A stretch of DNA of 64,000 nucleotides from Afifellaceae bacterium (GTDB lineage Bacteria; Pseudomonadota; Alphaproteobacteria; Rhizobiales; Afifellaceae): assembly GCA_028284625.1 (NCBI GenBank), contig JANQRH010000004.1:1-64000 (forward strand), in the 5' to 3' direction. Numbering within the stretch: position 1 is the stretch's first letter; the number at the start of each line of letters is the position of its first letter. The translations under genes and the position numbers were made by a program. This document shows positions 8,769 through 16,107 of this stretch, in pieces. Under the pieces are notes generated by a model that saw only the letters and a list, made by a program, of their open reading frames with translations, ran no database searches and was not told where the DNA came from.

Positions 8769-9737
8769 ATGAGCGACACGACCGCCCCGCGCATGCGCCT
8801 CACCGTCACGCACGAACTCGTGCTGCTGATTGCGCTCTTCGTCTCGCTCGCCGTCCTCTCGGTCACGGCGGAACGCTTCATGTCGGTCGGCAATCTGTTG
8901 AACCAGGGCCGACTGATGACGGAGGTCGCGCTGGTCGCGCTGCCTATGACTTTCATCATCATCACGGCAGGAATCGATCTCTCGGTCGGTTCGATGTTTG
9001 GCCTGTCGGCGATCATGCTCGGCGTCTTCTGGCACAATCTCGGTGTACCGCTCCCCGCCGCTATGGCGCTGGCGCTGGTGGTCGGCACCGCCGCCGGCTT
9101 CTTCAACGGGCTCCTCATTACGCGGCTCCGCGTGCCGCCACTCATCATGACTTTGGCGACGCTGGCGCTTTATCGCGGGCTTGCCGAAGGCATCAGCCAG
9201 GCGCGCTCCGTGCGTGGCTATCCGGAATGGTTCTTCGTGCTTGGCCAGGGTGAAGTGCTTGGCGTGCCGACGCAATTGTGGATTCTGGTGGTTGCCATCA
9301 TCATCTTCTGGATCGTGCTGTCGCGCACCACATTCGGCCGCTCGCTCTACGCTATCGGGCACAACGAGACCGCAGCGCGCTATTCCGCCATCAAGGTCGA
9401 CCGCATCAAGCTCATCATCTACTCGCTCTCCGGCTTCATGTCGGGGCTGGCCGGCGTGATCTTCGTCTCGCGCGTTTCCACCACGCGCTCCGATATGGGC
9501 ACAGGATTGGAACTCGACGTGATCGCCGCCGTGGTGTTGGGGGGCACCAGCATCTTCGGCGGCGTGGGAACGATTGCCGGGACGGTGCTCGGCTTCACGC
9601 TGATCCAACTTTTGAAGAACGGACTGGCGCTTACCGGCGTCAAAGGAGACGCAACGATTGTCGTGATCGGAACGGTGCTTATTCTGTCGATCCTGATCAC
9701 CAACTTTCTTCAGCACCGGCGCGGAGGCGACGGCTGA
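8769..9737 (+). CDS. rhaQ: Rhamnose ABC transporter permease 2
   Basis: 322 residues. The frame is open upstream to 8667, but ATG 8769 is chosen because it comes just after the rhaP stop and gives the usual permease N-terminus (MSDTTAPRMRLTVTHELVLL). It has the same motifs as RhaP: TFIIITAGIDLSVGSMFG near residue 65 and GHNETAARYSAIKV near residue 200, with GGTSIFGGVGT near the end. It is the second channel subunit of the importer. The ribosome site is weak (GGAAGG, overlapping the end of rhaP), consistent with coupling. Confidence 0.9.
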   Translation: MSDTTAPRMRLTVTHELVLLIALFVSLAVLSVTAERFMSVGNLLNQGRLMTEVALVALPMTFIIITAGIDLSVGSMFGLSAIMLGVFWHNLGVPLPAAMALALVVGTAAGFFNGLLITRLRVPPLIMTLATLALYRGLAEGISQARSVRGYPEWFFVLGQGEVLGVPTQLWILVVAIIIFWIVLSRTTFGRSLYAIGHNETAARYSAIKVDRIKLIIYSLSGFMSGLAGVIFVSRVSTTRSDMGTGLELDVIAAVVLGGTSIFGGVGTIAGTVLGFTLIQLLKNGLALTGVKGDATIVVIGTVLILSILITNFLQHRRGGDG

Positions 9738-9791
9738 GGACGGACCGCCCGAGCGGGCGCTCCGGAACCCTTGCAAGTGGGAGGACTGTAA

Positions 9792-10895
9792 ATGCTTAGA
9801 ACCATGACCCTGGCGCTGCTGGCAGGCGTATTTGCGGTTCCTGCGATGGCGCAGGACCGCTGGGACGGCGCCGACAGCCTGGACACCAATCCGCTCGCCT
9901 GCGACGGCTCAGCCGGCGAAATGGCGATGAAGGAATATGACGGCGGTCAGCCGGCGGCCATGTCCGACAAGATGGGCCAGGAGATCACGCTGATCGACGT
10001 GCCCAAGCTGGTCGGCATCGGCTACTTCGCAGCCACGACCAAAGGCCAGGCGGAAGCCGCCGCCGAGCTCGGCAACGTCAACGTCTCCACCGACGGTCCG
10101 ACGGAAGCCAACATCGACGACCAGATCACCTTCATCGACAACTACATCACCCAGGGTGTCGACGGCATTCTGTTTGCCGCCAACGACCCAGTGGCGATCG
10201 CGCCGGTCCTCAAGAAGGCGCTCGGCGAAGGCATTCATGTCGTCGGCTACGACGCCAACTCCGAGCCGGATGCGCGTGAGTGGTTCGTCAACCAGGCGGA
10301 GTTCAACGGCATCGGCAAAGCCATGATCGACGCCATGGCCGAGGAGATCGGGGCAGACGGCTCGTTTGCTATCGTCACCTCCACCTTCACGACGCCCAAC
10401 CAGGCACGCTGGATCGCCGAGATGCAAGCCTACCAGGCCGCCTGCCATCCGAACATGAAATGGCTGGAGACGGTCGAGGCGCAGGAGGACAACAATCTGT
10501 CCTTCAACCAGGCGACGACGCTCATCAACAAATATGGCGACGACCTCGACGGCATCTTCGGCATGACGTCGGTGGCGACGCCGGCATCGGCTGAGGCGGT
10601 GACGCAGGCCGGCGCGTGCGGCGAGATCGCCGTTGTGGGTCTGGCGACGCCGAACGCGATGAAGCCCTATGTGGCGTCCGATTGCGTGAAGTCTGTGGTG
10701 CTGTGGAACCCGGTCGATCTCGGCTACGCCGCCGTCTACGTGATGCGCGCCGTCGTCGACGGCAAGCTGAAGCCCGGCGACAAGAGCGTTGAAGCCGGCA
10801 AGCTCGGCACGCTCAGCGTTGTCAACGGCTCGGAGATCCTGCTCGGCGCGCCGTTCATCTTCACCAAGGACAACATCAACGACTTCGACTTCTAA
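9792..10895 (+). CDS. rhaS: Rhamnose ABC transporter periplasmic binding protein
   Basis: 367 residues with a clear signal peptide ([21 protein letters not shown], cleaved after AMA) and a Peripla_BP_4 fold related to RbsB ([31 protein letters not shown]). It starts after GGGAGG. It captures the sugar in the periplasm and delivers it to RhaP/RhaQ. In R. leguminosarum the gene comes right after rhaR, ahead of the ATPase; here it follows both permeases. A perfect hairpin follows 21 bases after the stop, which may raise the abundance of this mRNA segment relative to the downstream enzymes. Confidence 0.92.
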   Translation: MLRTMTLALLAGVFAVPAMAQDRWDGADSLDTNPLACDGSAGEMAMKEYDGGQPAAMSDKMGQEITLIDVPKLVGIGYFAATTKGQAEAAAELGNVNVSTDGPTEANIDDQITFIDNYITQGVDGILFAANDPVAIAPVLKKALGEGIHVVGYDANSEPDAREWFVNQAEFNGIGKAMIDAMAEEIGADGSFAIVTSTFTTPNQARWIAEMQAYQAACHPNMKWLETVEAQEDNNLSFNQATTLINKYGDDLDGIFGMTSVATPASAEAVTQAGACGEIAVVGLATPNAMKPYVASDCVKSVVLWNPVDLGYAAVYVMRAVVDGKLKPGDKSVEAGKLGTLSVVNGSEILLGAPFIFTKDNINDFDF

Positions 10896-10916
10896 GTCTC
10901 GAAGCGAAACGACAAG

Positions 10917-10940
10917 CGCCCTCCCCACCCGGGGAGGGCG
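10917..10940 (+). terminator. Intercistronic hairpin between rhaS and rhaM
   Basis: CGCCCTCCCC and GGGGAGGGCG form a perfect 10-bp stem around a four-base loop. No T-run follows, so it is more likely an mRNA-stabilising or partial-attenuation structure than a full terminator; rhaM begins 22 bases later. Confidence 0.6.
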
Positions 10941-10962
10941 AACCTCGAAGGCGGCAGCCGGA

Positions 10963-11277
10963 ATGGAAAAATACGCCTTCAAGATGCGGCTCAATCCTGG
11001 CAAGGCCGATGAATATCGCCGCCGCCACGATGCCATCTGGCCGGAGCTCGTGACACTCCTCCGCGACGCGGGAATCAGCGACTATTCCATCCATCTCGAC
11101 GAAGAGACCAACACGCTTTTCGGCGTGTTGTGGCGGCGCGACGACCACAATATGGAAGCGCTGCCGGACCATCCTGTGATGCGCCGCTGGTGGGAGCACA
11201 TGCGCGACATCATGGAGACGAAGCCAGACGGCGAGCCGGTGGCGACGCCGCTCAGCAACGTCTTTCACATGCCCTGA
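10963..11277 (+). CDS. rhaM: L-rhamnose mutarotase
   Basis: 104 residues, exactly the family length. The frame is open far upstream, but ATG 10963 gives the canonical beginning [29 protein letters not shown], shared with E. coli RhaM (called RhaU in R. leguminosarum). The conserved catalytic-site residues are present (H in RRRHD, DYSIHLD, WW in MRRWWEHM). It interconverts alpha- and beta-L-rhamnose in the cytoplasm after import, supplying the anomer used by the isomerase. It lies between rhaS and rhaK, five bases before the kinase start. Confidence 0.93.
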   Translation: MEKYAFKMRLNPGKADEYRRRHDAIWPELVTLLRDAGISDYSIHLDEETNTLFGVLWRRDDHNMEALPDHPVMRRWWEHMRDIMETKPDGEPVATPLSNVFHMP

Positions 11278-11282
11278 ACACC

Positions 11283-12665
11283 ATGACTAAAGCCAAGCAC
11301 GCCGCCATCATCGATGTCGGGAAGACCAACGCGAAGATCACGCTGGCGGAGGTTGAGACCGCTGCGGAGTTGGCGCATCGCTCAATCGGCAGCCGGGTGA
11401 TCGAAGACGGGCCCTACCCGCATTTGGATGTCGCGCGTCTGTGGGACTTTCTCTGCGACGCGCTTGCCGATCTGAACCGCGAGACGCGGATCGACGCCAT
11501 CTCGATCACCGCGCATGCCGCCGCCGGCGCCTTCATCGACGGCGACTCCGATGGCGACGGCCTGACGCTTCCTGCACTGGATTACGAATATCTCGCCCTC
11601 GACGACGAGGCGGACGCCTATGATGCGGTGCGGCCGGATTTCTCGGAGACCTTCTCACCGCGGCTGCCCGGCGGCCTCAATCTCGGCGCACAGATTTTTT
11701 GGCAAGAACGTCACTTCCCCGACGCCGTGAAGAAAGCCAGCGCCTACGTGACCTATGCGCAATATTGGGCGTGGCGCCTGTCGGGCGTCGCCGCCACGGA
11801 GATGTGCTCTCTGGGCGCGCATACCGATCTGTGGAACGCGCGCACGCGGACATGGTCGAGTCTGGTGGAGCGCATGCGCTGGGGCGAATTGCTCGCGCCG
11901 CTTCGCTCTGCGTTCGACGTGCTGGGGCCGGTGCGGCCGGCGCTGGCGGGGCGCCTTGGACTGAAGCCGGACGTGCCCGTGATCTGCGGCATCCACGATT
12001 CCAGTGCGTCGCTGCTGACGCATGTGCTTGCCGAGCGCCAGCCCTTCACGGTGGTCTCCACCGGCACCTGGACGATCGTCTTCGCCGCCGGCGGCGACTT
12101 GGATCGTCTCGACCCAGAACGCGACACGCTGGCCAACAACACGCCATTCGGCGATCCGGTGCCGTGCGCGCGCTTCATGGGCGGGCGCGAATTCGAGAAG
12201 CTCGTCGGCGCCACGCCACAGGAGCCGACCGACACAGAGCTGAACCGCATCATCGACGAACGCATCATGCCGCTGCCGACCTTCGTCGCCAATATCGGGC
12301 CCTTCCCCAAAAGCGAGGGTCGCTGGACGCATGACCCGGAAAGCCTGACGCCTGGCGAGCGCACCGCCGCGGCAAGCCTCTATCTCGGCCTCATGACAGC
12401 TGAATCCATGACTTGCATCGGCGCCGACGGGCCGACGATCGTCGAAGGCCCGCTAGCCACGAACAGCGCCTACGGCCCTGCCCTCACCGCCCTGACCGGG
12501 CGCGACGTGCGCCCCTCCACCGGCACCGGCGGAACCACGCTCGGCGCACTCTGCCTCGTCGATCGCGACCGACAAAGCCCGCCGAGCAGGCAGCCTTTCC
12601 CGGCGCTGACGCATCCCCGCTTCGCCGAATACGCTCAGGCCTGGCGGGAGCAGGCCGGGCATTAG
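11283..12665 (+). CDS. rhaK: L-rhamnulokinase (FGGY family)
   Basis: 460 residues from ATG 11283, chosen because it follows the rhaM stop and opens with the FGGY phosphate-binding strand (AAIIDVGKTNAKITL). The FGGY C-terminal half has GTWTIVFAAGG and GADGPTIVEGPLA. It phosphorylates L-rhamnulose to the 1-phosphate that RhaD cleaves. It closes the operon. In R. leguminosarum rhaK has also been reported to be needed for transport activity, so the kinase may act on import as well. It is closer to the rhizobial RhaK type than to E. coli RhaB. Confidence 0.9.
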   Translation: MTKAKHAAIIDVGKTNAKITLAEVETAAELAHRSIGSRVIEDGPYPHLDVARLWDFLCDALADLNRETRIDAISITAHAAAGAFIDGDSDGDGLTLPALDYEYLALDDEADAYDAVRPDFSETFSPRLPGGLNLGAQIFWQERHFPDAVKKASAYVTYAQYWAWRLSGVAATEMCSLGAHTDLWNARTRTWSSLVERMRWGELLAPLRSAFDVLGPVRPALAGRLGLKPDVPVICGIHDSSASLLTHVLAERQPFTVVSTGTWTIVFAAGGDLDRLDPERDTLANNTPFGDPVPCARFMGGREFEKLVGATPQEPTDTELNRIIDERIMPLPTFVANIGPFPKSEGRWTHDPESLTPGERTAAASLYLGLMTAESMTCIGADGPTIVEGPLATNSAYGPALTALTGRDVRPSTGTGGTTLGALCLVDRDRQSPPSRQPFPALTHPRFAEYAQAWREQAGH

Positions 12666-12725
12666 GCGCGCACTCACGCAACACCGCCGCTGGCCGGCCG
12701 CGGCAAGCCGCGCTAACCTCCGTTT

Positions 12726-13940
12726 ATGCCATTCGCCGAACCGGATCCGGCAAGACTTCTCACCAACGACCGCCTCAGGCAGGCGCTTGCGGTGCGCGAC
12801 TGGCTGCTCGGCGAAGCCCGCGGCATTCGCGATCCCAACGTCATCCTCGAAGGCTTGTGCTTAAAACTCCGCGACGCCGGCGTGCCGGTGGAGCGCGCCA
12901 TCTCCGCCATTGAATTGCGGCACGCCCAGCGCGCCGCCAACGCGCGCATCTGGGAACATGGCGGGCGCACACGCGAACACATCTACGCCCACGATCGCGG
13001 CTCGGAGGCGAGCGGCAAGCGCCCACTCGCCGAGGCGCACCGCATCGATGATTGGGTCATCACCTGGCTGCCGGAGACCGCCGACGACACCTACGACATG
13101 GTGCCGGAGCTGAAAGCCGCCGGTTACACGCACCACATCGCCGTGCCCGTGCTTCTGCTGAACGGGATGCGCAACGGCTTCACCTTCGCAACGCGTGAGC
13201 CGAACGGGTTTTCGGAGATGGACATCGCGCTTCTGCGCGTCGTCTTCCCCTCGCTCGCCGCACTCATGGAGATTCTGGCGCTGCACCGGGTCATGCGCGA
13301 AGTGATGCGCATGTATGTCGGCAACGAGCCGCATCACCGTATTCTTTCCGGCGATGTGAGGCGCGGCGAGGTGCTCAGAATCCGCGCCGCCATCCTGTTC
13401 GCCGACATGCGCAATTACACCGGCCTCACCTCTGCGATGAGCGAGGAGGAAGCGACCGGCCTTATCAACGAATATTACGACTGCGTCGTGCCGCCGATCG
13501 ACGAGCGCGGCGGCGAGGTTCTCAAATTCATCGGTGACGGCATCCTGGCGATCTTCCGCGCCGGTGAGGACAACGACGTTGAGGCTTGCTGGCGGGCTTT
13601 CGCGGCAGCGCGCGCCGGGCTGGAGCGGGTTGAGAAACGCAAGGAGAATGGCAACGGAACCGTGCCGTTTGATGTCGGCATCGCGCTGCATTTCGGCGAT
13701 CCGGCCTATGGCAATGTCGGCTCCGGCGCGCGACTCGATTACACGGTGATCGGCCGCGACGTGAACCTTGCAGCACGCATCGCGTCGCTTTGCGGCCAGC
13801 TCGACGAACCGCTGGTTCTCTCCAACGCCTTCCAAAGCCGGCTTGCGACGGGCACGGAGCTCCGCCGCCTTGGCACGTTCCAGCTCAAGGGCCTGGCCGA
13901 CGAGCAGGCGGTCTTCGCGCCCACCAAGGTAGCGGCATAG
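12726..13940 (+). CDS. Soluble class III adenylate/guanylate cyclase
   Basis: 404 residues, no membrane segment. Residues about 1-195 form a soluble sensory-like region, GAF-like in appearance but not assigned with certainty. Residues about 215-395 are a class III cyclase domain: the metal-binding Asp pair is D227 (FADMRNYT) and D271 (KFIGDG), the base-selecting site reads DYTVIG, and the Asn/Arg transition-state residues are in VNLAARIA. All catalytic positions are intact and suggest cAMP production. The gene stands 60 bases after rhaK and could be read with it, but a role in rhamnose control is only a guess. Confidence 0.88.
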   Translation: MPFAEPDPARLLTNDRLRQALAVRDWLLGEARGIRDPNVILEGLCLKLRDAGVPVERAISAIELRHAQRAANARIWEHGGRTREHIYAHDRGSEASGKRPLAEAHRIDDWVITWLPETADDTYDMVPELKAAGYTHHIAVPVLLLNGMRNGFTFATREPNGFSEMDIALLRVVFPSLAALMEILALHRVMREVMRMYVGNEPHHRILSGDVRRGEVLRIRAAILFADMRNYTGLTSAMSEEEATGLINEYYDCVVPPIDERGGEVLKFIGDGILAIFRAGEDNDVEACWRAFAAARAGLERVEKRKENGNGTVPFDVGIALHFGDPAYGNVGSGARLDYTVIGRDVNLAARIASLCGQLDEPLVLSNAFQSRLATGTELRRLGTFQLKGLADEQAVFAPTKVAA

Positions 13941-13944
13941 GCCC

Positions 13945-14286
13945 CTACCGCCGCTTTCGCTTCGCGGATTTGCGTGTGCTCCGTTTCTGCGGCGGGCAGA
14001 ATGTCGCGTGTAGCGCTTCCACGATGGAGAGGACCTCGCCGCTGGCGACGCGGTAATAGACGGTTGTTCCGTCGCGGCGTGAGGTGACCAGCCCGTCGGC
14101 TCTGAGCCGCATCAATTGCTGCGACATCGGCACCTGCGCCACGCCGCCAAGCTCGCGGCGAAGCTCCGCCACCGACTTTTCCTCTTTGCCCAGCGCGCAC
14201 AACACCAGAAGCCGTTGCGGATGCGACAGCGAGCGCATCACCTCAGCCGCCCGTTCGGAGGCGGGAATCATGTCCTCGACATTCAT
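13945..14286 (-). CDS. ArsR-family regulator, persulfide-sensor type
   Basis: 113 residues with an ArsR winged helix (residues 15-95). It has exactly two cysteines, C30 in the second helix (RLLVLC) and C97 at the end of the last helix (ATFCPP). This spacing and the FCP ending match the SqrR/BigR/YgaV group, where the pair forms a di- or tetrasulfide bridge on exposure to persulfide and releases DNA. No metal-binding CxC motif of ArsR/SmtB metal sensors is present. A basic tail (KRSTRKSAKRKRR) may add DNA affinity. It lies 75 bases downstream of the DUF302 gene on the same strand and probably represses the divergent promoter region at 14746-14858. Confidence 0.8.
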   Translation of the reverse strand: MNVEDMIPASERAAEVMRSLSHPQRLLVLCALGKEEKSVAELRRELGGVAQVPMSQQLMRLRADGLVTSRRDGTTVYYRVASGEVLSIVEALHATFCPPQKRSTRKSAKRKRR

Positions 14287-14361
14287 CAGATTGAACTAGC
14301 CGATCACGCCGCTCCTCGAAACGCTCAGGTAGGCGGAAGCGCCGCTTTCGCGCCGCATCCT

Positions 14362-14745
14362 CTAAAGCTTGTCCACGACTGTTTGCAGCATGCCGCGCAC
14401 TTCGTTGGCCACGTCGCTGAGCTGTGGATTGTCGACCGCCGCCATGGAGGCGACCGGATCGACAGCCGAGACCTCCACGCCCTCCTCCGTGGCGCGCACG
14501 ATCACGTTGCACGGCAGCATCGCGCCGATCCGCGGCTCAAGCGTCATCGCCTGATGCGCCATGTGCGGGTTGCAGGCGCCGAGGATGATGTAATCGTCCA
14601 CGTCGACGCCGATCTTCGCCTTCATGGTCTTTTTGACGTCGATCTCCGTCAGAACGCCGAACCCCTGATCGGCCAGCGCATTGCGGGTCCGCTCCAGCGC
14701 TTCGTCCATGGGCGTGTCGGAGAGCATGCGGGTGAACGTGTACAT
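14362..14745 (-). CDS. DUF302 family protein
   Basis: 127 residues. ATG 14745 is chosen over 14829 because ACGAAGGAGCGACAG precedes it and the upstream stretch is the regulatory region. DUF302 proteins are small cytoplasmic proteins of unknown biochemistry. This one carries the cysteine-containing variant: C58 in GACNPHMAHQA and C79 in LPCNVIVR. It is probably co-transcribed with the ArsR gene. DUF302 genes recur next to sulfide and persulfide stress genes, which supports the cluster assignment; the two cysteines could bind sulfane sulfur or a metal, but that is speculative. Confidence 0.85.
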   Translation of the reverse strand: MYTFTRMLSDTPMDEALERTRNALADQGFGVLTEIDVKKTMKAKIGVDVDDYIILGACNPHMAHQAMTLEPRIGAMLPCNVIVRATEEGVEVSAVDPVASMAAVDNPQLSDVANEVRGMLQTVVDKL

Positions 14746-14787
14746 CTGTCGCTCCTTCGTGCCGCTACGACGGCGCGGCTTTGTTAC

Positions 14788-14818
14788 ATTCAGTATCTTG
14801 AAATTAGAACATTTGAAT
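14788..14818. promoter_or_regulatory. Tandem ArsR-type operator-like repeats
   Basis: Two 16-bp near-palindromes share one base: ATTCAGTATCTTGAAA (14788-14803) and ATTAGAACATTTGAAT (14803-14818). Each matches an ATTC-N8-GAAT pattern in seven of eight fixed positions. A further perfect inverted repeat AACATT-TG-AATGTT spans 14808-14821. They sit in an unusually AT-rich divergent region between the DUF302 and DUF2892 genes, where the local ArsR-type regulator would be expected to bind. Confidence 0.55.
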
Positions 14819-14858
14819 GTTATCTGCAAGCCCCAACGTCATCGGAAGGAGTTGCATC

Positions 14859-15062
14859 ATGACGATTTCCCGCGCGGTCACCGCCTTTGCCGGCCTGATG
14901 ATTCTGTTGAGCGTTGGGCTTGGCTATGCGCACTCGCCGTACTGGTACTGGCTGACCGCGCTGGTCGGCGCGAGCCTCTTTCAATCCGCCTTCACAGGCT
15001 TCTGCCCCGCGGCCATGATCTTCAGAAAGCTTGGCCTGAAGTCGGGCCCGGCATTTTCCTGA
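14859..15062 (+). CDS. DUF2892 (YgaP-like) inner-membrane protein
   Basis: 67 residues starting after GGAAGGAG. It has two membrane helices (residues 7-24 and 28-45) and the DUF2892 signature GFCPAAMIFRKLG with C49. The same domain forms the membrane part of E. coli YgaP, where it is fused to a rhodanese; here no rhodanese is attached or adjacent. YgaP is controlled by YgaV, a relative of the ArsR protein at 13945, so the pairing of DUF2892 with this regulator is a known theme. It probably heads the operon with the RND genes. Confidence 0.88.
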   Translation: MTISRAVTAFAGLMILLSVGLGYAHSPYWYWLTALVGASLFQSAFTGFCPAAMIFRKLGLKSGPAFS

Positions 15063-15093
15063 TTACCGCACCGCCCATCTGCTTGAGCCCCCC

Positions 15094-16107
15094 ATGTTTA
15101 GGACCGCCCGCTTCGCGGTTGTTATGGCCCTTGTCACCGCAACCGCCCTCGCCGCCTCTCCTGCCCCTGCCGCCGAAATCGTCGCCAGGAGCGAGACGAT
15201 CATCGAGACCAAGGCTGTCTTCGGACAGGTGGAAAGCCGCAACGTCGTCCCGGCGCGCGCGCGTATCGGCGGCACCATCCGCTCCATCGCGGTGGAGGAA
15301 GGAAGCGCGGTTAGGGAAGGCGAAGTCCTTGCCCTGATCGTGGATGAGAAGATCGCACTGCAGCTCGATGCGGCGGACGCGGAGATCGACGCGATCCGTT
15401 CCCAGCTCGACAATGCCGAGACGGAGCTGACGCGCGCGGAGCAATTGCTGGCGCGCGGCGTCGCGCCGCAATCGCGTGTCGACCAGGCCCGCACGCAGGT
15501 CGACGTCTATTCCAACCAGCTCGCCGCCGCCGAGGCCGGTCGTGCTGTCATCGAGCAGCAATCGCGTGAAGGCCAGGTGCTGGCCCCGGCGTCGGGACGC
15601 GTCCTGTCCGTGCCCGTGACGCAAGGCTCCGTCGTGCTTGGCGGCGAGCCGATTGCACGGATCGCCACCGGCGGCACCTTCTTGCGCCTGTCGCTGCCGG
15701 AACGACATGCCGCCGAGATCGTCGAGGGCGGCAGCGTCATTGTCGGCGAGCGGCAGCTTTCCGCCGATTCCGATACCGCCGCTACGATGCGCCAGGGCCG
15801 GCTGGCCAAGGTCTATCCGGAGATCATCGACGGCCGCGTCCAGGCCGATGTCGAGGTTGAGGGCCTGAGCAACTATTTCGTCGGCGAACGCACGCTGGTG
15901 TGGATTCCCGTCGGGCGCCGCACGGCCATCACGCTTCCGCGCGCTGCCATTAGCACGCGGCATGGCGTCGACATCGTCCGCATCGCCACCGAAGCAGGCG
16001 GGATGGACGTCACAATCGTGCTCGGCGAAACGTTCGACGGCGACGGTGAAACGCGCGTTGAAGTTCTTACCGGAGTTCGTGAAGGCGATCGGGTGCTCCT
16101 TCCATGA
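15094..16107 (+). CDS. RND efflux periplasmic adaptor (membrane fusion protein)
   Basis: 337 residues with a signal peptide (ends near PAPAAE, residue 29). It has the HlyD/AcrA order: half lipoyl motif (ARIGGTIRSIAVEEGSAVREG, 50-70), a helical hairpin (about 90-155), the second lipoyl half (GQVLAPASGRVLSVPVTQG) and a beta-barrel region. It links the inner-membrane pump encoded by the next gene to an outer-membrane channel that is not in this window. It follows the DUF2892 gene by 31 bases and overlaps the RND gene by four (ATGA). No clear Shine-Dalgarno is visible before the ATG, consistent with operon translation. Confidence 0.9.
   Translation: MFRTARFAVVMALVTATALAASPAPAAEIVARSETIIETKAVFGQVESRNVVPARARIGGTIRSIAVEEGSAVREGEVLALIVDEKIALQLDAADAEIDAIRSQLDNAETELTRAEQLLARGVAPQSRVDQARTQVDVYSNQLAAAEAGRAVIEQQSREGQVLAPASGRVLSVPVTQGSVVLGGEPIARIATGGTFLRLSLPERHAAEIVEGGSVIVGERQLSADSDTAATMRQGRLAKVYPEIIDGRVQADVEVEGLSNYFVGERTLVWIPVGRRTAITLPRAAISTRHGVDIVRIATEAGGMDVTIVLGETFDGDGETRVEVLTGVREGDRVLLP

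Noticed and set aside
8664-9776. 370-codon open frame antisense to rhaQ
   Set aside because: Same composition artefact; rhaQ on the other strand has a clear family match.
9909-11036. 375-codon open frame antisense to rhaS and rhaM
   Set aside because: Val/Asp/Arg-rich mirror translation with no domain; both sense genes are well supported.
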